Shown: in pieces, positions 1-8,233 of the stretch
How positions within the stretch are numbered: the stretch's first letter is position 1
Layout: each line of letters starts with the position of its first letter
DNA from: an uncultured Acidimicrobiales bacterium
GTDB lineage: Bacteria; Actinomycetota; Acidimicrobiia; Acidimicrobiales; SZUA-35
NCBI GenBank assembly: GCA_938029215.1
Contig: CALHFG010000046.1
Coordinates: 19,333 to 83,332 of the forward strand
Length of the DNA: 64,000 nucleotides
Direction of reading: 5' to 3'
Translations under genes and position numbers: made by a program
Notes under the pieces: model-generated
The model's database searches: none
What the model was told of the DNA's origin: nothing
The model's input: the letters and a program-made list of their open reading frames with translations, nothing else

Positions 1-751
1 GGCTGGCGACCGTGTGAAAAATCTGACTAGTAATCGGGATCTTCAAGAACTCTTGGTTCACGCTCGACACCGTGTCGCCCGCGGCGTTCTGCTGAAGGTC
101 ATAGCCCTCCAGCCCCACGAGGAACGTGGGGAGAGTCGACTGAATAGCCACCAGGGGGTCATCGGTGACCCCCTCACCCGGAATCTCGGTAACCAACGAA
201 GGGTCGGGTTCATCGGCGATTCCGAGATCCATCGCTTCACGAGCGCCAATCACTTGATCGCGCAGGCGCTCGGTGGCGGAGCCAAACGCGGGCTCGAACC
301 CAGCGGGCAGCCGCGATTCGCCCGTCTTGCCGATTCGCGACCCGCCGGCCACGCCAACGAGATCGACAACACTTGAGAGTTCCGCAGTAGCTCCTTCGGC
401 TGCGCTACCGCTTGGCCCTACCCAGTAGCCGGTCTGAACCGTGGTGTCCCGTAGGCGGGTAGCGAGCTCTGCAAAGCGATCGTCATCAACGACCGCGCCC
501 AAGGAGTCCACCTGCAGCACGATCGCAAGCGCTCCTTGTTCTTCGGCCCGATCGATCTCGGAAAGCAGAAAGTCGGTCAGGACCGCGTCGAGCAAACCCG
601 ACACCTCGATGATGCGAACATCGTTGCGATCGCCTTGTTCCGCCTCCTGGGCAGCGACCACGGTCGAGGCCAGTCCGCTGAGACCAGCCATGGCAAGCAA
701 AGTGAGGGCTAGCCTCACCAGTAATGAGTGTCGAAGACGTCGTCGGGGCAT
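1..751 (-). CDS. NfeD-family membrane-bound ClpP-class serine protease (N-terminal part; runs off left edge)
   Basis: About 250 residues are visible; the C-terminus lies beyond the left edge. The N-terminus is a signal peptide: basic RRRLR, a hydrophobic stretch and a likely cleavage after VVAA. A ClpP/crotonase-like domain follows, with IIEVSGLLD, an IVLQVDS strand, and WVGPSGSAAEGA, the segment that carries the Ser-containing oxyanion region in NfeD proteases. In this family such proteins act in the membrane together with stomatin/SPFH partners. The start is ATG at 751, with AGGA six bases upstream; GTG 718 and ATG 692 are in-frame alternatives. With the 751 start it overlaps the divergent ATPase gene by 28 bp. 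The family call is good; the catalytic Lys cannot be judged from this fragment. Confidence 0.75.
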   Translation of the reverse strand, partial: MPRRRLRHSLLVRLALTLLAMAGLSGLASTVVAAQEAEQGDRNDVRIIEVSGLLDAVLTDFLLSEIDRAEEQGALAIVLQVDSLGAVVDDDRFAELATRLRDTTVQTGYWVGPSGSAAEGATAELSSVVDLVGVAGGSRIGKTGESRLPAGFEPAFGSATERLRDQVIGAREAMDLGIADEPDPSLVTEIPGEGVTDDPLVAIQSTLPTFLVGLEGYDLQQNAAGDTVSSVNQEFLKIPITSQIFHTVAS

Positions 752-1638
752 CGGGGGTCCTGATCGTGGCCGGCAAGGGCGGAGTAGGTAAGACAACGGT
801 AGGCGCAACCGCCGCGCTCGCGGCTGCCCGAGAGGGTGCAAAAGTTCACCTTGTTGAACTAGAAGGGCAAAGCCACCTCGGCGCACTGTTCGGGTTCGGC
901 CAGCTGGAGTTCGAACCCAAGCTGCTCCACAGCACCTCGGCAGGAGGTTCGATTTGGGGTCGTCGTATCACGCCCGACGAAGCGCTCCTCGACTATCTCG
1001 GGGCCCATGGCCTTGACCGAATCACAGGACGGTTAAGCACGACAGGCATCATCGACGTCATAACCACAGCCGCTGTCGGACTACGGGATCTGATGGCCCT
1101 CGGCAAAATCCGACAGATCTCCAACCGAGGTGATGCCGATCTCGTGGTCGTTGATGGTCCCGCAGCCGGCCACGCTATTTCATTCCTGAGAACACCCGCC
1201 GGACTGGCGCGAGCAAGCCTTGGCGGGCCCGTTCACAGCCAGGCCGAATCGGCGCTGGAGTTTCTGGCCGACGAGTCGCGCTGCAGAGTCCAGCTGGTCT
1301 GCGTGCCGGCGGTTACGCCGGTCACCGAATGTATCGACACCGCCTATTCGCTCGAGGACGAGGTGGGAGTTGCGCTTGCCCCCGTGGTGATCAACCAGAC
1401 CGAGAAGGTGCTGTCCGGTCTGGTCTCGGCATCGAAGGAGGCCAAACTGCCTCAACCGGCCAGTGCGGTGGTGGGACGACGGGTGGCATCGGCCCGAATC
1501 CAAAGGTCTCAGATATCGCGACTCGCCGAGGGGCTTCCGCTCCGCCAGATTCATCTCCCGCGGCTCTATCAGGCCAGCCTGAATCACCAGTCGATCGGCC
1601 GGTTGGCCGATGCGTACGAGGAGCGGCACGATGGGTAG
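724..1638 (+). CDS. ArsA/Get3-family ATPase, first of a pair
   Basis: 304 aa. The deviant Walker A (P-loop) GKGGVGKTT sits at about residues 18-26, followed by a VVDGPAAGH strand-loop typical of the ArsA/Get3 SIMIBI ATPases. Actinobacteria usually carry two adjacent genes of this type (Rv3679/Rv3680 in M. tuberculosis, described as Get3 homologues); the products are cytosolic and act as a dimer or heterodimer. The ATG has no convincing ribosome-binding site, so translation may be leaderless. Its 3' end overlaps the next ATPase by 8 bp, which indicates co-translation. No arsenic genes are nearby, so arsenite efflux is unlikely. The client is unknown. Confidence 0.85.
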   Translation: MSVEDVVGASGVLIVAGKGGVGKTTVGATAALAAAREGAKVHLVELEGQSHLGALFGFGQLEFEPKLLHSTSAGGSIWGRRITPDEALLDYLGAHGLDRITGRLSTTGIIDVITTAAVGLRDLMALGKIRQISNRGDADLVVVDGPAAGHAISFLRTPAGLARASLGGPVHSQAESALEFLADESRCRVQLVCVPAVTPVTECIDTAYSLEDEVGVALAPVVINQTEKVLSGLVSASKEAKLPQPASAVVGRRVASARIQRSQISRLAEGLPLRQIHLPRLYQASLNHQSIGRLADAYEERHDG

Positions 1639-2680
1639 CCCGAAGCCACTCCATCTCCGTTGGTCCAAAGCCGAGGCGATCGTTCTTCTCGGCGCTGGCG
1701 GTGTCGGCAAGACCAGCACGTCGGCTGCCCTCGGGATCGCTGCTGCCCAATCGGGTCGGCGGGCGGTTGTACTCACCGTCGACCCAGCCCGCCGTTTGGT
1801 GGAAACCCTCGGGCTTGGCTCCACCTATCCGTCCGAAGTGGTAGAAGTACCAGGGATTGGGGCTCGTCGCGGCGGAACGCTTCACGCCACGATGCTCGAC
1901 CCTGGCCACACGCTCGCCACTCTGGTCGACGAGTTTGCTCCCAGCCCCGCCCGAGCGGCCGCCATTCACCGCAACCGACTGTTTCAAAGTCTCACCACCT
2001 CGCTGTCCGGGCTGAGCGAGTACATGGCAGCGGAGCGTTTTCGGCAACTTCTGCACGACCCACGGTTCGACATGGTCATCGTGGACACTCCACCTGCTCA
2101 GAACGGCGTCGATGTGCTTGACGCGCCCGAGCGAATGACGAACCTGCTCGACCACCGCATCTACCGGACGTTGCTCGCCCCGAGGACCGGTCTCCTGCGC
2201 ACACTGAACGCAGCCACGCAATTGGCAGCCCGGGCAATCGGCAAGGTCGTCGGGGCATCCCTGCTGTCCGATGTCATCGAATTCTTCGCCCTGTTCGAGG
2301 GAATGGACCAGGGATTCGGCACTCGGGCCGCCGAAGTAGATGCCCTTTTAGCGTCGGCGCGTACCCGATTTGCGTTGGTCAGCACGCCTCGGCCCGAGCC
2401 GCTCCGCACCGCCACATGGCTCAGCGATCAACTCCGCGATCGCTCGATCGTTCCGGATGCCCTCATCATCAACCGCCAGGTCACCCCGGTCCCAGCCGCC
2501 ACATCGTCGATGCATCCGGCGATCCAGGTAGCAATAGAGGATCACAATGCGTCGGCGTTAAGCGAGGCCGACGTGCTGGATAACAGCCCGCTGGTGCAGG
2601 GCTACCAGACCACGACCATTCCCGACTCTGCCGAGGAAGACCCGCTGAGTGCACTGCTAGAAATGGCGAGCCACCTCTAA
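1631..2680 (+). CDS. ArsA/Get3-family ATPase, second of the pair
   Basis: 349 aa from ATG 1631, chosen because GAGGAG lies about seven bases upstream and the start overlaps the stop of the first ATPase; an in-frame TTG at 1610 would add seven residues. The P-loop is GAGGVGKTS. VDPARRL follows, which is the switch I region of ArsA/Get3, and MVIVDTPPAQNG is the switch II region. It is better conserved than its partner in the nucleotide-binding motifs, which suits a heterodimer of unequal subunits. Expected to be cytosolic. The biological client cannot be read from the context. Confidence 0.87.
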   Translation: MGSPKPLHLRWSKAEAIVLLGAGGVGKTSTSAALGIAAAQSGRRAVVLTVDPARRLVETLGLGSTYPSEVVEVPGIGARRGGTLHATMLDPGHTLATLVDEFAPSPARAAAIHRNRLFQSLTTSLSGLSEYMAAERFRQLLHDPRFDMVIVDTPPAQNGVDVLDAPERMTNLLDHRIYRTLLAPRTGLLRTLNAATQLAARAIGKVVGASLLSDVIEFFALFEGMDQGFGTRAAEVDALLASARTRFALVSTPRPEPLRTATWLSDQLRDRSIVPDALIINRQVTPVPAATSSMHPAIQVAIEDHNASALSEADVLDNSPLVQGYQTTTIPDSAEEDPLSALLEMASHL

Positions 2681-2686
2681 GGCTGG

Positions 2687-2911
2687 TCAGCTGATGGAGA
2701 GTGCTGTCATTACGCCGTCGGAGAGTCCGCCGTCGGCGTGGCATTGGCAGCTACACACCCACGGTGACCGACCATGACGATCCTCCCACACTCCTTCACA
2801 GCCGTGGTGAAGACGGGCCTTTTCGCCACTCGGACGAGCGGTGAGTCCATAGAGCGCGGGGTCGCATTTGCCTCCGAGATGGGTGGCTGCGGCGGTGCAT
2901 TTCGTTGACAT
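2687..2911 (-). CDS. Small Cys/His-rich protein, putative zinc-binding (tentative)
   Basis: 74 aa if started at ATG 2911. It has C-x5-H-x4-C at residues 5-16, HHGC at 35-38 and CSCQCH at 53-58. This arrangement looks like a structured metal site and is unlikely by chance in a random frame. The middle reads like folded protein (DPALYG, GVWEDRHG). There is no good ribosome-binding site, and the frame stays open upstream to 3004. The rest of the 2681-3048 gap shows nothing else convincing. The plus-strand frame at 2868-3221 is less protein-like and runs into the STAS gene. Confidence 0.4.
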   Translation of the reverse strand: MSTKCTAAATHLGGKCDPALYGLTARPSGEKARLHHGCEGVWEDRHGRSPWVCSCQCHADGGLSDGVMTALSIS

Positions 2912-3048
2912 GCTGAGAACTTCGGCCGGCCCGTCATCGCATCTTGAGGGATCTGGCGGCGTACCCCAAATCTGGTACGCGAATCCCGTGAGTCGCGGCT
3001 CCAACGACTCAATTGCGCTAGGTAGGTTTCTCTACCGAAAAGACCCGA

Positions 3049-3399
3049 CTATTCGTCTTCTTCGGGGTCAAGAAGCGCTTCTTCGGCTTCTTCAACGCTG
3101 TCGGAGACCGGCACGATTCGGTCGAATCCTGTGGTGTGCAGCAGCCGAACCAACTGGGGCTTGTTACACGCAACAGCCACTGCATGTTCGGCCTCTCGCG
3201 AGAGCCGAATACCACCGATGAGGGCACCGAGACCAGCGGAATCCATAAACGAGACCTGGGAGAGATCGATAAGGAGATCTCCCTGCTCAGCGAGCCGTGC
3301 GAGGGCTTCGCGAAAGGTGCCTACCGTGTAGGCGTCAAGTTCCCCTGATGGCTGGATCAGGGTGTATCCGTCATTCTCTTCGATGTTGATTTCGAGCAC
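3049..3399 (-). CDS. STAS-domain anti-sigma factor antagonist (SpoIIAA/RsbV-like)
   Basis: 116 aa, essentially one STAS domain. FMDSAGLGAL contains the Asp-Ser pair; in SpoIIAA and RsbV the Ser is phosphorylated by the cognate anti-sigma kinase and dephosphorylated by a PP2C phosphatase. The C-terminus is very acidic (EEAEEALLDPEEDE). The start is GTG 3399, with GGAGG five bases upstream; the longer in-frame ATG at 3447 lacks such a site. It is divergent from a receiver-domain gene 78 bp away. No kinase or phosphatase partner is in the window, so the switch it belongs to is elsewhere. Confidence 0.88.
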   Translation of the reverse strand: MLEINIEENDGYTLIQPSGELDAYTVGTFREALARLAEQGDLLIDLSQVSFMDSAGLGALIGGIRLSREAEHAVAVACNKPQLVRLLHTTGFDRIVPVSDSVEEAEEALLDPEEDE

Positions 3400-3477
3400 G
3401 ATGGCCTCCACTTCGACCGCGACGCTTAGGCCGATGTCAGGCCACATGCTACTCCCGTCGGTGATAACCTGCGCCTA

Positions 3478-3873
3478 GTGACCGATGTGCTGCTCGCAAC
3501 AGACTCAGATGCCCTCTTCGCTTCCGTCGACGCCGCGCTCGCCAGCGACGACACCAGCGTGTACCGGGTACGTCGAGGACAGGATGTGCTTCCCGTCGTC
3601 GAAGAGAAGAACCCGGACCTCGTGATCCTCGATTTACAGATCGGGAACATGGGTGGAGTAGCAGCGTGTTTGGCGGTTCGTCAGGAAGAGGGCATGGATC
3701 GTCTTGCCCCCCGACCGGTGGCGCTCCTGCTCGACAAGGCGTCCGATACCTACATCGCTCAGCAGGCACGAGCCGATGGATGGCTTGTGAAGCCGCTGGA
3801 CCCGTTACGACTGCGGTCCCTCGCGAACACGTTGCTGGAAAATGGCACGCTATTTGAGGGCTTGGGCAGTTAG
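3478..3873 (+). CDS. Stand-alone receiver (REC) domain protein
   Basis: 131 aa, a single CheY-like fold. LVILDLQIGNMGG carries the phosphoacceptor Asp and WLVKPLDP the conserved Lys; the N-terminal acidic pair is weak (LLATDSD). There is no output domain, so it should act as a phosphate sink, relay intermediate or protein-binding switch. Starts at GTG 3478. It is transcribed away from the STAS gene and ends 18 bp before the tRNA-Pro gene. Confidence 0.75.
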   Translation: MTDVLLATDSDALFASVDAALASDDTSVYRVRRGQDVLPVVEEKNPDLVILDLQIGNMGGVAACLAVRQEEGMDRLAPRPVALLLDKASDTYIAQQARADGWLVKPLDPLRLRSLANTLLENGTLFEGLGS

Positions 3874-3891
3874 CCTGGAGCTCACACAACA

Positions 3892-3965
3892 CGGGTTGTG
3901 GCGCAGGTTGGTAGCGCGCCTCGTTCGGGACGAGGAGGTCGGGAGTTCAAATCTCCCCAACCCGA
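3892..3965 (+). tRNA. tRNA-Pro (anticodon CGG)
   Basis: Full cloverleaf. The acceptor stem CGGGTTG pairs with CAACCCG. The D arm is GCGC/GCGC, the anticodon arm CCTCG/CGAGG encloses loop TTCGGGA (anticodon CGG), and the T arm GGGAG/CTCCC encloses TTCAAAT. The discriminator base is A, and CCA is not encoded. No integrase or direct repeat is seen nearby, so it does not look like a used attachment site. Confidence 0.95.
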
Positions 3966-4013
3966 CGTACTTTCTGGCCGTTCACCGCCTGGTGACATCG
4001 TTCGGAGGTTCAC

Positions 4014-4661
4014 ATGCAGATCGCAATTCCACTCTTTGACCGGCTCACCGCCCTCGATGGCGTCGGACCCTACGAGGTCTTGCAACGGCTGCCCGATGCT
4101 CAGGTGGTTTTTGTTTCGAACACCGTCGGAGAGGTACGTACCGAGAACGGATTCCTTGGACTGACAGCCGATGCAACGTATGGCGAGGTCCTCTCCCCCG
4201 ATGTCGTGGTCGTACCCGGAGGCACGGGCACCAAGGCGGTTGTCACCGAGCACGGCCATCCGCTGGTCGAGTGGATCCAGGCCGTGCACCCCAAGACCCG
4301 CTTCACCACCTCTGTGTGCACCGGATCCCTCGTTCTGGCCAAGGCCGGCCTCCTGCAGGGCAAAACAGCTACAACGCACTGGGGCGCCTACGCCGCCCTC
4401 GAAAAACTTGGGGCGATCCCCACCGAGGAGCGGATCGTCGAGCATCTCCCCGACCGAGTGATCACCGCTGCTGGGGTCAGCTCTGGAATCGATATGGCGC
4501 TGCGGCTGTCGGAACTGTTGGTCGATGATGTGGCAGCCAAAGCCATGCAGCTCATGGTCGAATATGACCCTGAGCCCCCGTTTGACGCCGGTAGTGTCGC
4601 CAAGGCTGGCCCCGACGTGATGCAGCGTCTAAGTGAGTACATGGCCGACGGAAAGGCCTAG
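4014..4661 (+). CDS. DJ-1/PfpI-family protein, isonitrile hydratase-like
   Basis: 215 aa, one DJ-1/PfpI domain. The nucleophile elbow is TSVCTGSLVL, with Cys102. It is followed by LLQGKTATTHWGA, which matches the isonitrile hydratase/AraC-N-terminal branch of the family. An acidic residue near position 15 (LTALDGVGPYEVL) is where the family places the catalytic Asp. It lacks the C-terminal AraC HTH of the regulatory members, so it is an enzyme or chaperone-like protein. It starts 48 bp after the tRNA, with GGAGG upstream. Isonitrile hydratase is the closest named function; the substrate is not established. Confidence 0.82.
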   Translation: MQIAIPLFDRLTALDGVGPYEVLQRLPDAQVVFVSNTVGEVRTENGFLGLTADATYGEVLSPDVVVVPGGTGTKAVVTEHGHPLVEWIQAVHPKTRFTTSVCTGSLVLAKAGLLQGKTATTHWGAYAALEKLGAIPTEERIVEHLPDRVITAAGVSSGIDMALRLSELLVDDVAAKAMQLMVEYDPEPPFDAGSVAKAGPDVMQRLSEYMADGKA

Positions 4662-4717
4662 AGCGGCCACTCAGGTCTACCAACTTTGGGCTGGCCGGGA
4701 CCGATACGTTAAGGCGG

Positions 4718-5092
4718 GTGGACGAACCCCTACGGCGACTTCGAATTCTTCTGGTGGAAGACAACCTGTCGAATCAAAAAGTCATGTCGGCCTACCTTGA
4801 CTACCTCGGGCAGGAATCGATCGTCGCCGGTTCCGCTACCGAAGCCCTCGAACTGGCCAACGCCACCGTCTTCGACGTGGTGCTGTCGGATATTCAGCTA
4901 CCGGATATGAACGGGACCGATCTGATCGCGGCATTGAGAGAAACGATGGATCCTGTGCCCTATCTGGTTGCCGTCACGGCGATGGCCCGTTCAGACGGCG
5001 AGGAGCACTACCGCGAGCTCGGCTTTGATGGCTACCTCTCCAAGCCTGTGTGGCGAGAGGACTTAGAGGCTCTGTTGCGTCGCGTCAACTGA
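4718..5092 (+). CDS. CheY-like response regulator (single REC domain)
   Basis: 124 aa. All receiver residues are present: acidic pair in LLVEDN, phosphoacceptor Asp in VVLSDIQLPDMNG, Thr in VAVTAMA, Lys in YLSKPVW. It resembles the receiver of hybrid kinases more than transcriptional regulators and has no output domain. Starts at GTG 4718. It converges on the sensor kinase gene, with 30 bp of 3' overlap. Together with the Hpt protein at 7.2 kb it could be the first Asp station of a relay. Confidence 0.85.
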   Translation: MDEPLRRLRILLVEDNLSNQKVMSAYLDYLGQESIVAGSATEALELANATVFDVVLSDIQLPDMNGTDLIAALRETMDPVPYLVAVTAMARSDGEEHYRELGFDGYLSKPVWREDLEALLRRVN

Positions 5093-7132
5093 CTCCAGGA
5101 GCCGAGCCCGAACAGGTGGCAGTTCGATCACGATCGTGGTCCCGATCCCGGGCTCACTGGTGATCCTCAACGAGCCTGCATGAGCCTCGACCAAAGCCAG
5201 GCTGATCGGCAGACCGAGTCCAGTGCTGGACCGGTCACGCTCCATCGGATCCCCGACCTGCCCGAACGGCGCCAGCGCTCGCTCGATTTCATGGGAAGCC
5301 ATGCCGGCACCGGTATCGACGATTTGGATACGCGGACGACCGTCGGAGGTTCTGTCCACGATGGTTCGAACCGAGCCACCCTCGGGGGTGAATTTGATCG
5401 CGTTGTTAACGACGTTGATGACGACCTGCTTCATTCGCCGTTCGTCGGCATAGATCCAGACCGGGCGGGATGCCTCATGTGTAAGCTCAACATTCTTGGC
5501 CCTTGCCAACTGGCCCAACAGTCCGACAACTCCCGACGCTGCGTCTGCAAGGTCGAAGGTCGACTCGGCTAGCTGCAGCTCATCTGCCTCGATCTGAGCG
5601 AGGTCAAGGATGTCGGATACCAGGTCGACCAGATGCGACGCCGCGGACTTCACTTCCTGGGCAAAGTCGATGTATCGCTCGTCGCCAACGGGGCCAAAAG
5701 CTTCGATACTCGTCAGATCGGAGAATCCGATGATCGCGTTGAGAGGCGTACGAATTTCGTGGCTCATGCTGGCCAAGAATCGTGATTTCGCTTCACTCGC
5801 CTCCTCAGCGCGAAGTTCTGCAGCGCGGCGCACTTCGTTCTGTTGGCGGAGGTCCGCGGTTCGATCTCGGACCCGAGACTCCAGCTCTCCAAGCAAGGTC
5901 CGATTGGCATCCTCTTGCTCGGCCAGTCCCGAAATCATGTGATCGAACGCGTCGGCGGTGTCCTGCAATTCGGTAATTCGAGCCCGTATTGGACCATCGG
6001 CTGGCAATGTGCCTCCTTCGATTGCCGCGGCTCGGCGTCGAAGGGCCGAAAGTGGCCGCGTAACGTTTCGAATCAACAGCGCGGAAATCGCCAAGCCAAA
6101 CAGGCCGATCACTGCCGCGATCACCAAGTTGTCGCGCTGGCTACGCCGGATGTTTCCGAGGAAGTCATCCTCGGAGAGCGAGACTCCCAACATCCAGTTG
6201 GTTTCGCCTATCGGGGCAACGAACACGTGGTCGGCTGATTCTTCGGTATCGAGCACAAAGAACTGCGGTCCATCTTGCGCGCCAGCGGTGGTCTGAAGCC
6301 GATCGAAAGACAGGCGCACTACCGGGTCTTCAACCTCGTCAACCCGGGTGAGTCGGAACCCCTCGCCGTCGCGCTGTTGCAGTTCACCGCGTCCCCCTAA
6401 GGCGATCACTTCACCGGCTCGGTTGAAGATAAACGCCGAGCCGTTCTCCCCAAGGGAGAGCTCTCCAAGAAAGGCAGACAGCTCGCTGAGGTTTGTGTCG
6501 ATTCCTACGACGCCGGTTAAGGCGCCGTCGGCGTCGTGGACCCGAAAGGCCGTTGTGACGCCAGGCTCTTGACTGCTGAAGAACACATAGGGATCGGTGA
6601 TGATCGCGTCGCGCTCAAGCACCGCAGACCGGAACCAGGGGCGCTGGGTGGGGTTGTAGGTATCTTCCGGATCGAACTCGGAACGGCCAACGTTGAAGTC
6701 GTCATCCCGGTAGATCAGCTCTACTTCTCGGGTGCCACCATCGATCCTGATGGCTTTCGTTCGGTAGCCGTCCACACCGAGGTCCTCGGATCGGCTTACA
6801 AAGACAAAGTCACCATCTACTCCACCGAAGAAAGCGCCTGAGGCGCTGGGTGAGGTTGCAAGGATGCGCCCCAAATAGAGATCGAGCTCTTCTTCACTAG
6901 AAAATGCGCCCCCGGAAATCAGGCCAGCGGTGAGCACTGCGTCTTCGCGGGCATCGCTAAGAAACGCTTCGGATCGAGCGATCGTCCCGTCGGAGACGTT
7001 CACCAGAATCGACTGCATTCCGGAGATGATCTCGGTCTCGGTGGCGGCGCGTTGTGCGAGGAGGATTGCACCCACCGATCCGGTGAACAGAACAAAAAGG
7101 GCTACCACAAGGGCTCTGATTGATATTCTCAA
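5063..7132 (-). CDS. Membrane sensor histidine kinase with dCache domain
   Basis: 689 aa. TM1 is at about residues 7-27. A long extracytoplasmic dCache-type region follows (about 30-335), with YNPTQRPWFRSA at 159-170 and GVVGIDTN near 207. TM2 is at about 337-355 and leads into HAMP (about 356-405) and a helical linker. HisKA has SHEIRTP with the phosphoacceptor His458. HATPase motifs are NVVNNAIKFTPEG (N box), DTGAG (G1) and STGLGLPIS (G2). No receiver domain is fused. The single-receiver gene at 4718 overlaps its 3' end, and the Hpt gene diverges from its 5' side, so the three probably form one relay. The dCache ligand is unknown. Confidence 0.93.
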   Translation of the reverse strand: MRISIRALVVALFVLFTGSVGAILLAQRAATETEIISGMQSILVNVSDGTIARSEAFLSDAREDAVLTAGLISGGAFSSEEELDLYLGRILATSPSASGAFFGGVDGDFVFVSRSEDLGVDGYRTKAIRIDGGTREVELIYRDDDFNVGRSEFDPEDTYNPTQRPWFRSAVLERDAIITDPYVFFSSQEPGVTTAFRVHDADGALTGVVGIDTNLSELSAFLGELSLGENGSAFIFNRAGEVIALGGRGELQQRDGEGFRLTRVDEVEDPVVRLSFDRLQTTAGAQDGPQFFVLDTEESADHVFVAPIGETNWMLGVSLSEDDFLGNIRRSQRDNLVIAAVIGLFGLAISALLIRNVTRPLSALRRRAAAIEGGTLPADGPIRARITELQDTADAFDHMISGLAEQEDANRTLLGELESRVRDRTADLRQQNEVRRAAELRAEEASEAKSRFLASMSHEIRTPLNAIIGFSDLTSIEAFGPVGDERYIDFAQEVKSAASHLVDLVSDILDLAQIEADELQLAESTFDLADAASGVVGLLGQLARAKNVELTHEASRPVWIYADERRMKQVVINVVNNAIKFTPEGGSVRTIVDRTSDGRPRIQIVDTGAGMASHEIERALAPFGQVGDPMERDRSSTGLGLPISLALVEAHAGSLRITSEPGIGTTIVIELPPVRARLLESVDATQQSL

Positions 7133-7167
7133 GATGGAACCTCCGGCGGAACTCCACAGAAAGCGCT

Positions 7168-7530
7168 ATGGCCAACCTTGATGCCAGCAAACTTATTCGC
7201 TTGCGAAGCGACCTTGGAGACAGAACGTCGTTCGTCCGCTCGCTGATCGAGTCCTTTGAAACCGACGTTGCCTCGGTGCGAAGCGCATTGGAAGCTCCCC
7301 TTCTCTCCGAACGCGCCAATATTGTGCATCAGGTCACCGGCACTGCGGCCATGTTGGCACCGATGGAGGTGGTTCGACGCCTCAATCGATTGGAAGATGC
7401 AATACGGCGCGGGCAGGCAAGCCAAACAGAGTTGGATGCGGTCGCGGACCATCTGGATTCGTTGGTGGCGGCGCTGCTCGAATGGATCGACCAGGCGCCT
7501 CCGGACGGCGAACCGATCACCGCGCCGTAG
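7168..7530 (+). CDS. Hpt (histidine phosphotransfer) domain protein
   Basis: 120 aa, helical. IVHQVTGTAAMLAP, with His54, fits the HxxxGxA phosphotransfer motif of Hpt domains; GTA replaces the usual KGS/KGA. The start at ATG 7168 is chosen because the domain begins right after it; the frame is open from 7120. It diverges from the histidine kinase and ends one base before the LuxR-type regulator on the other strand. An isolated Hpt beside a kinase and two receivers suggests a multistep phosphorelay. Confidence 0.83.
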   Translation: MANLDASKLIRLRSDLGDRTSFVRSLIESFETDVASVRSALEAPLLSERANIVHQVTGTAAMLAPMEVVRRLNRLEDAIRRGQASQTELDAVADHLDSLVAALLEWIDQAPPDGEPITAP

Positions 7531-7531
7531 A

Positions 7532-8206
7532 TCATTCGGTCGACTGATCGTCGCCGAGAATTGGTGGAACGATAAGCCCCAATCGGGTGGCGGTCGCTAC
7601 CGCTTCCAGCTGGCTATTTACGTCGAGCTTGCGCAGCATCGTCTTGATTCGCGCTCGGATCGCATGGACGCTGAGGTACAACTCTTCAGCTATTTGGGCA
7701 GCCTGTCGGCCCTGGCCGAGCAACTCGAGAACCTCTAGCTCGGCAACGGTCAAGCCCGCGTTCGAGCCCGCAGCAACCTGGTCGGCCATTGGCTCACCCC
7801 GAATCGCGCCACCAAAGGATGTGACGATCAGCGACATCGGAAGGTTCTTGGAAAGAACCGAGACGCCACGAAGCTCTTTGGCCCGACGAATCACCTGCGG
7901 CGCAACGAACGCCGTGAGGATCAAGATTGCAGGGTCGATCGTGAGCTGAGCGTGCGCATACGCCGTGCGAATTCGTTTGGCCAAATCGAGGCCGTCCACG
8001 CCGCCTACAAGCCGAAAGTCGATCACGACAAGGTGAGGCAGCTCGCTGTTTACCAAAGCAAAACCGGCTTCGGCATCAGCAGCCTTCCCGACCACACGCA
8101 TGTCGTCGGAAAGGGAAACCGCCAGCTCTAATGCATCTGCAAAAGAACGTTGGTCGTCGATGATCACTATTCGGGACTGCTTTGTCCCCGGGTCCATTGC
8201 TGTCAC
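7532..8206 (-). CDS. LuxR/NarL-type response regulator
   Basis: 224 aa from GTG 8206, selected because AGGGA sits about six bases upstream; ATG 8197 is an alternative, and the frame continues to 8251. The N-terminal receiver has VIIDDQ, phosphoacceptor Asp in LVVIDFRL, Thr in LILTAF and Lys in VLSKNL. The C-terminal GerE helix-turn-helix covers about residues 155-215 (LTVAELEVLELLGQGR, then the HAIRARIKTMLRKL recognition helix). The VKTH segment usual in NarL proteins reads AIRARIKTML. It is the likely transcriptional output of the adjacent kinase/Hpt pair. Confidence 0.9.
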   Translation of the reverse strand: MTAMDPGTKQSRIVIIDDQRSFADALELAVSLSDDMRVVGKAADAEAGFALVNSELPHLVVIDFRLVGGVDGLDLAKRIRTAYAHAQLTIDPAILILTAFVAPQVIRRAKELRGVSVLSKNLPMSLIVTSFGGAIRGEPMADQVAAGSNAGLTVAELEVLELLGQGRQAAQIAEELYLSVHAIRARIKTMLRKLDVNSQLEAVATATRLGLIVPPILGDDQSTE

Positions 8207-8233
8207 AGTAGTTCCCTGACACAAATTGACTAG

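Noticed and set aside
1391..2221. 276-aa minus-strand frame across the ATPase pair
   Set aside because: Antisense to two clear P-loop ATPases; composition is Arg/Pro-rich with no recognisable motif.
2868..3221. 117-aa plus-strand frame
   Set aside because: Overlaps the STAS gene antisense for half its length and has no domain-like features.
3892..3965. tRNA-Pro as an integration site
   Set aside because: No integrase, no repeated 3' tRNA end and no accessory-type genes on either side.
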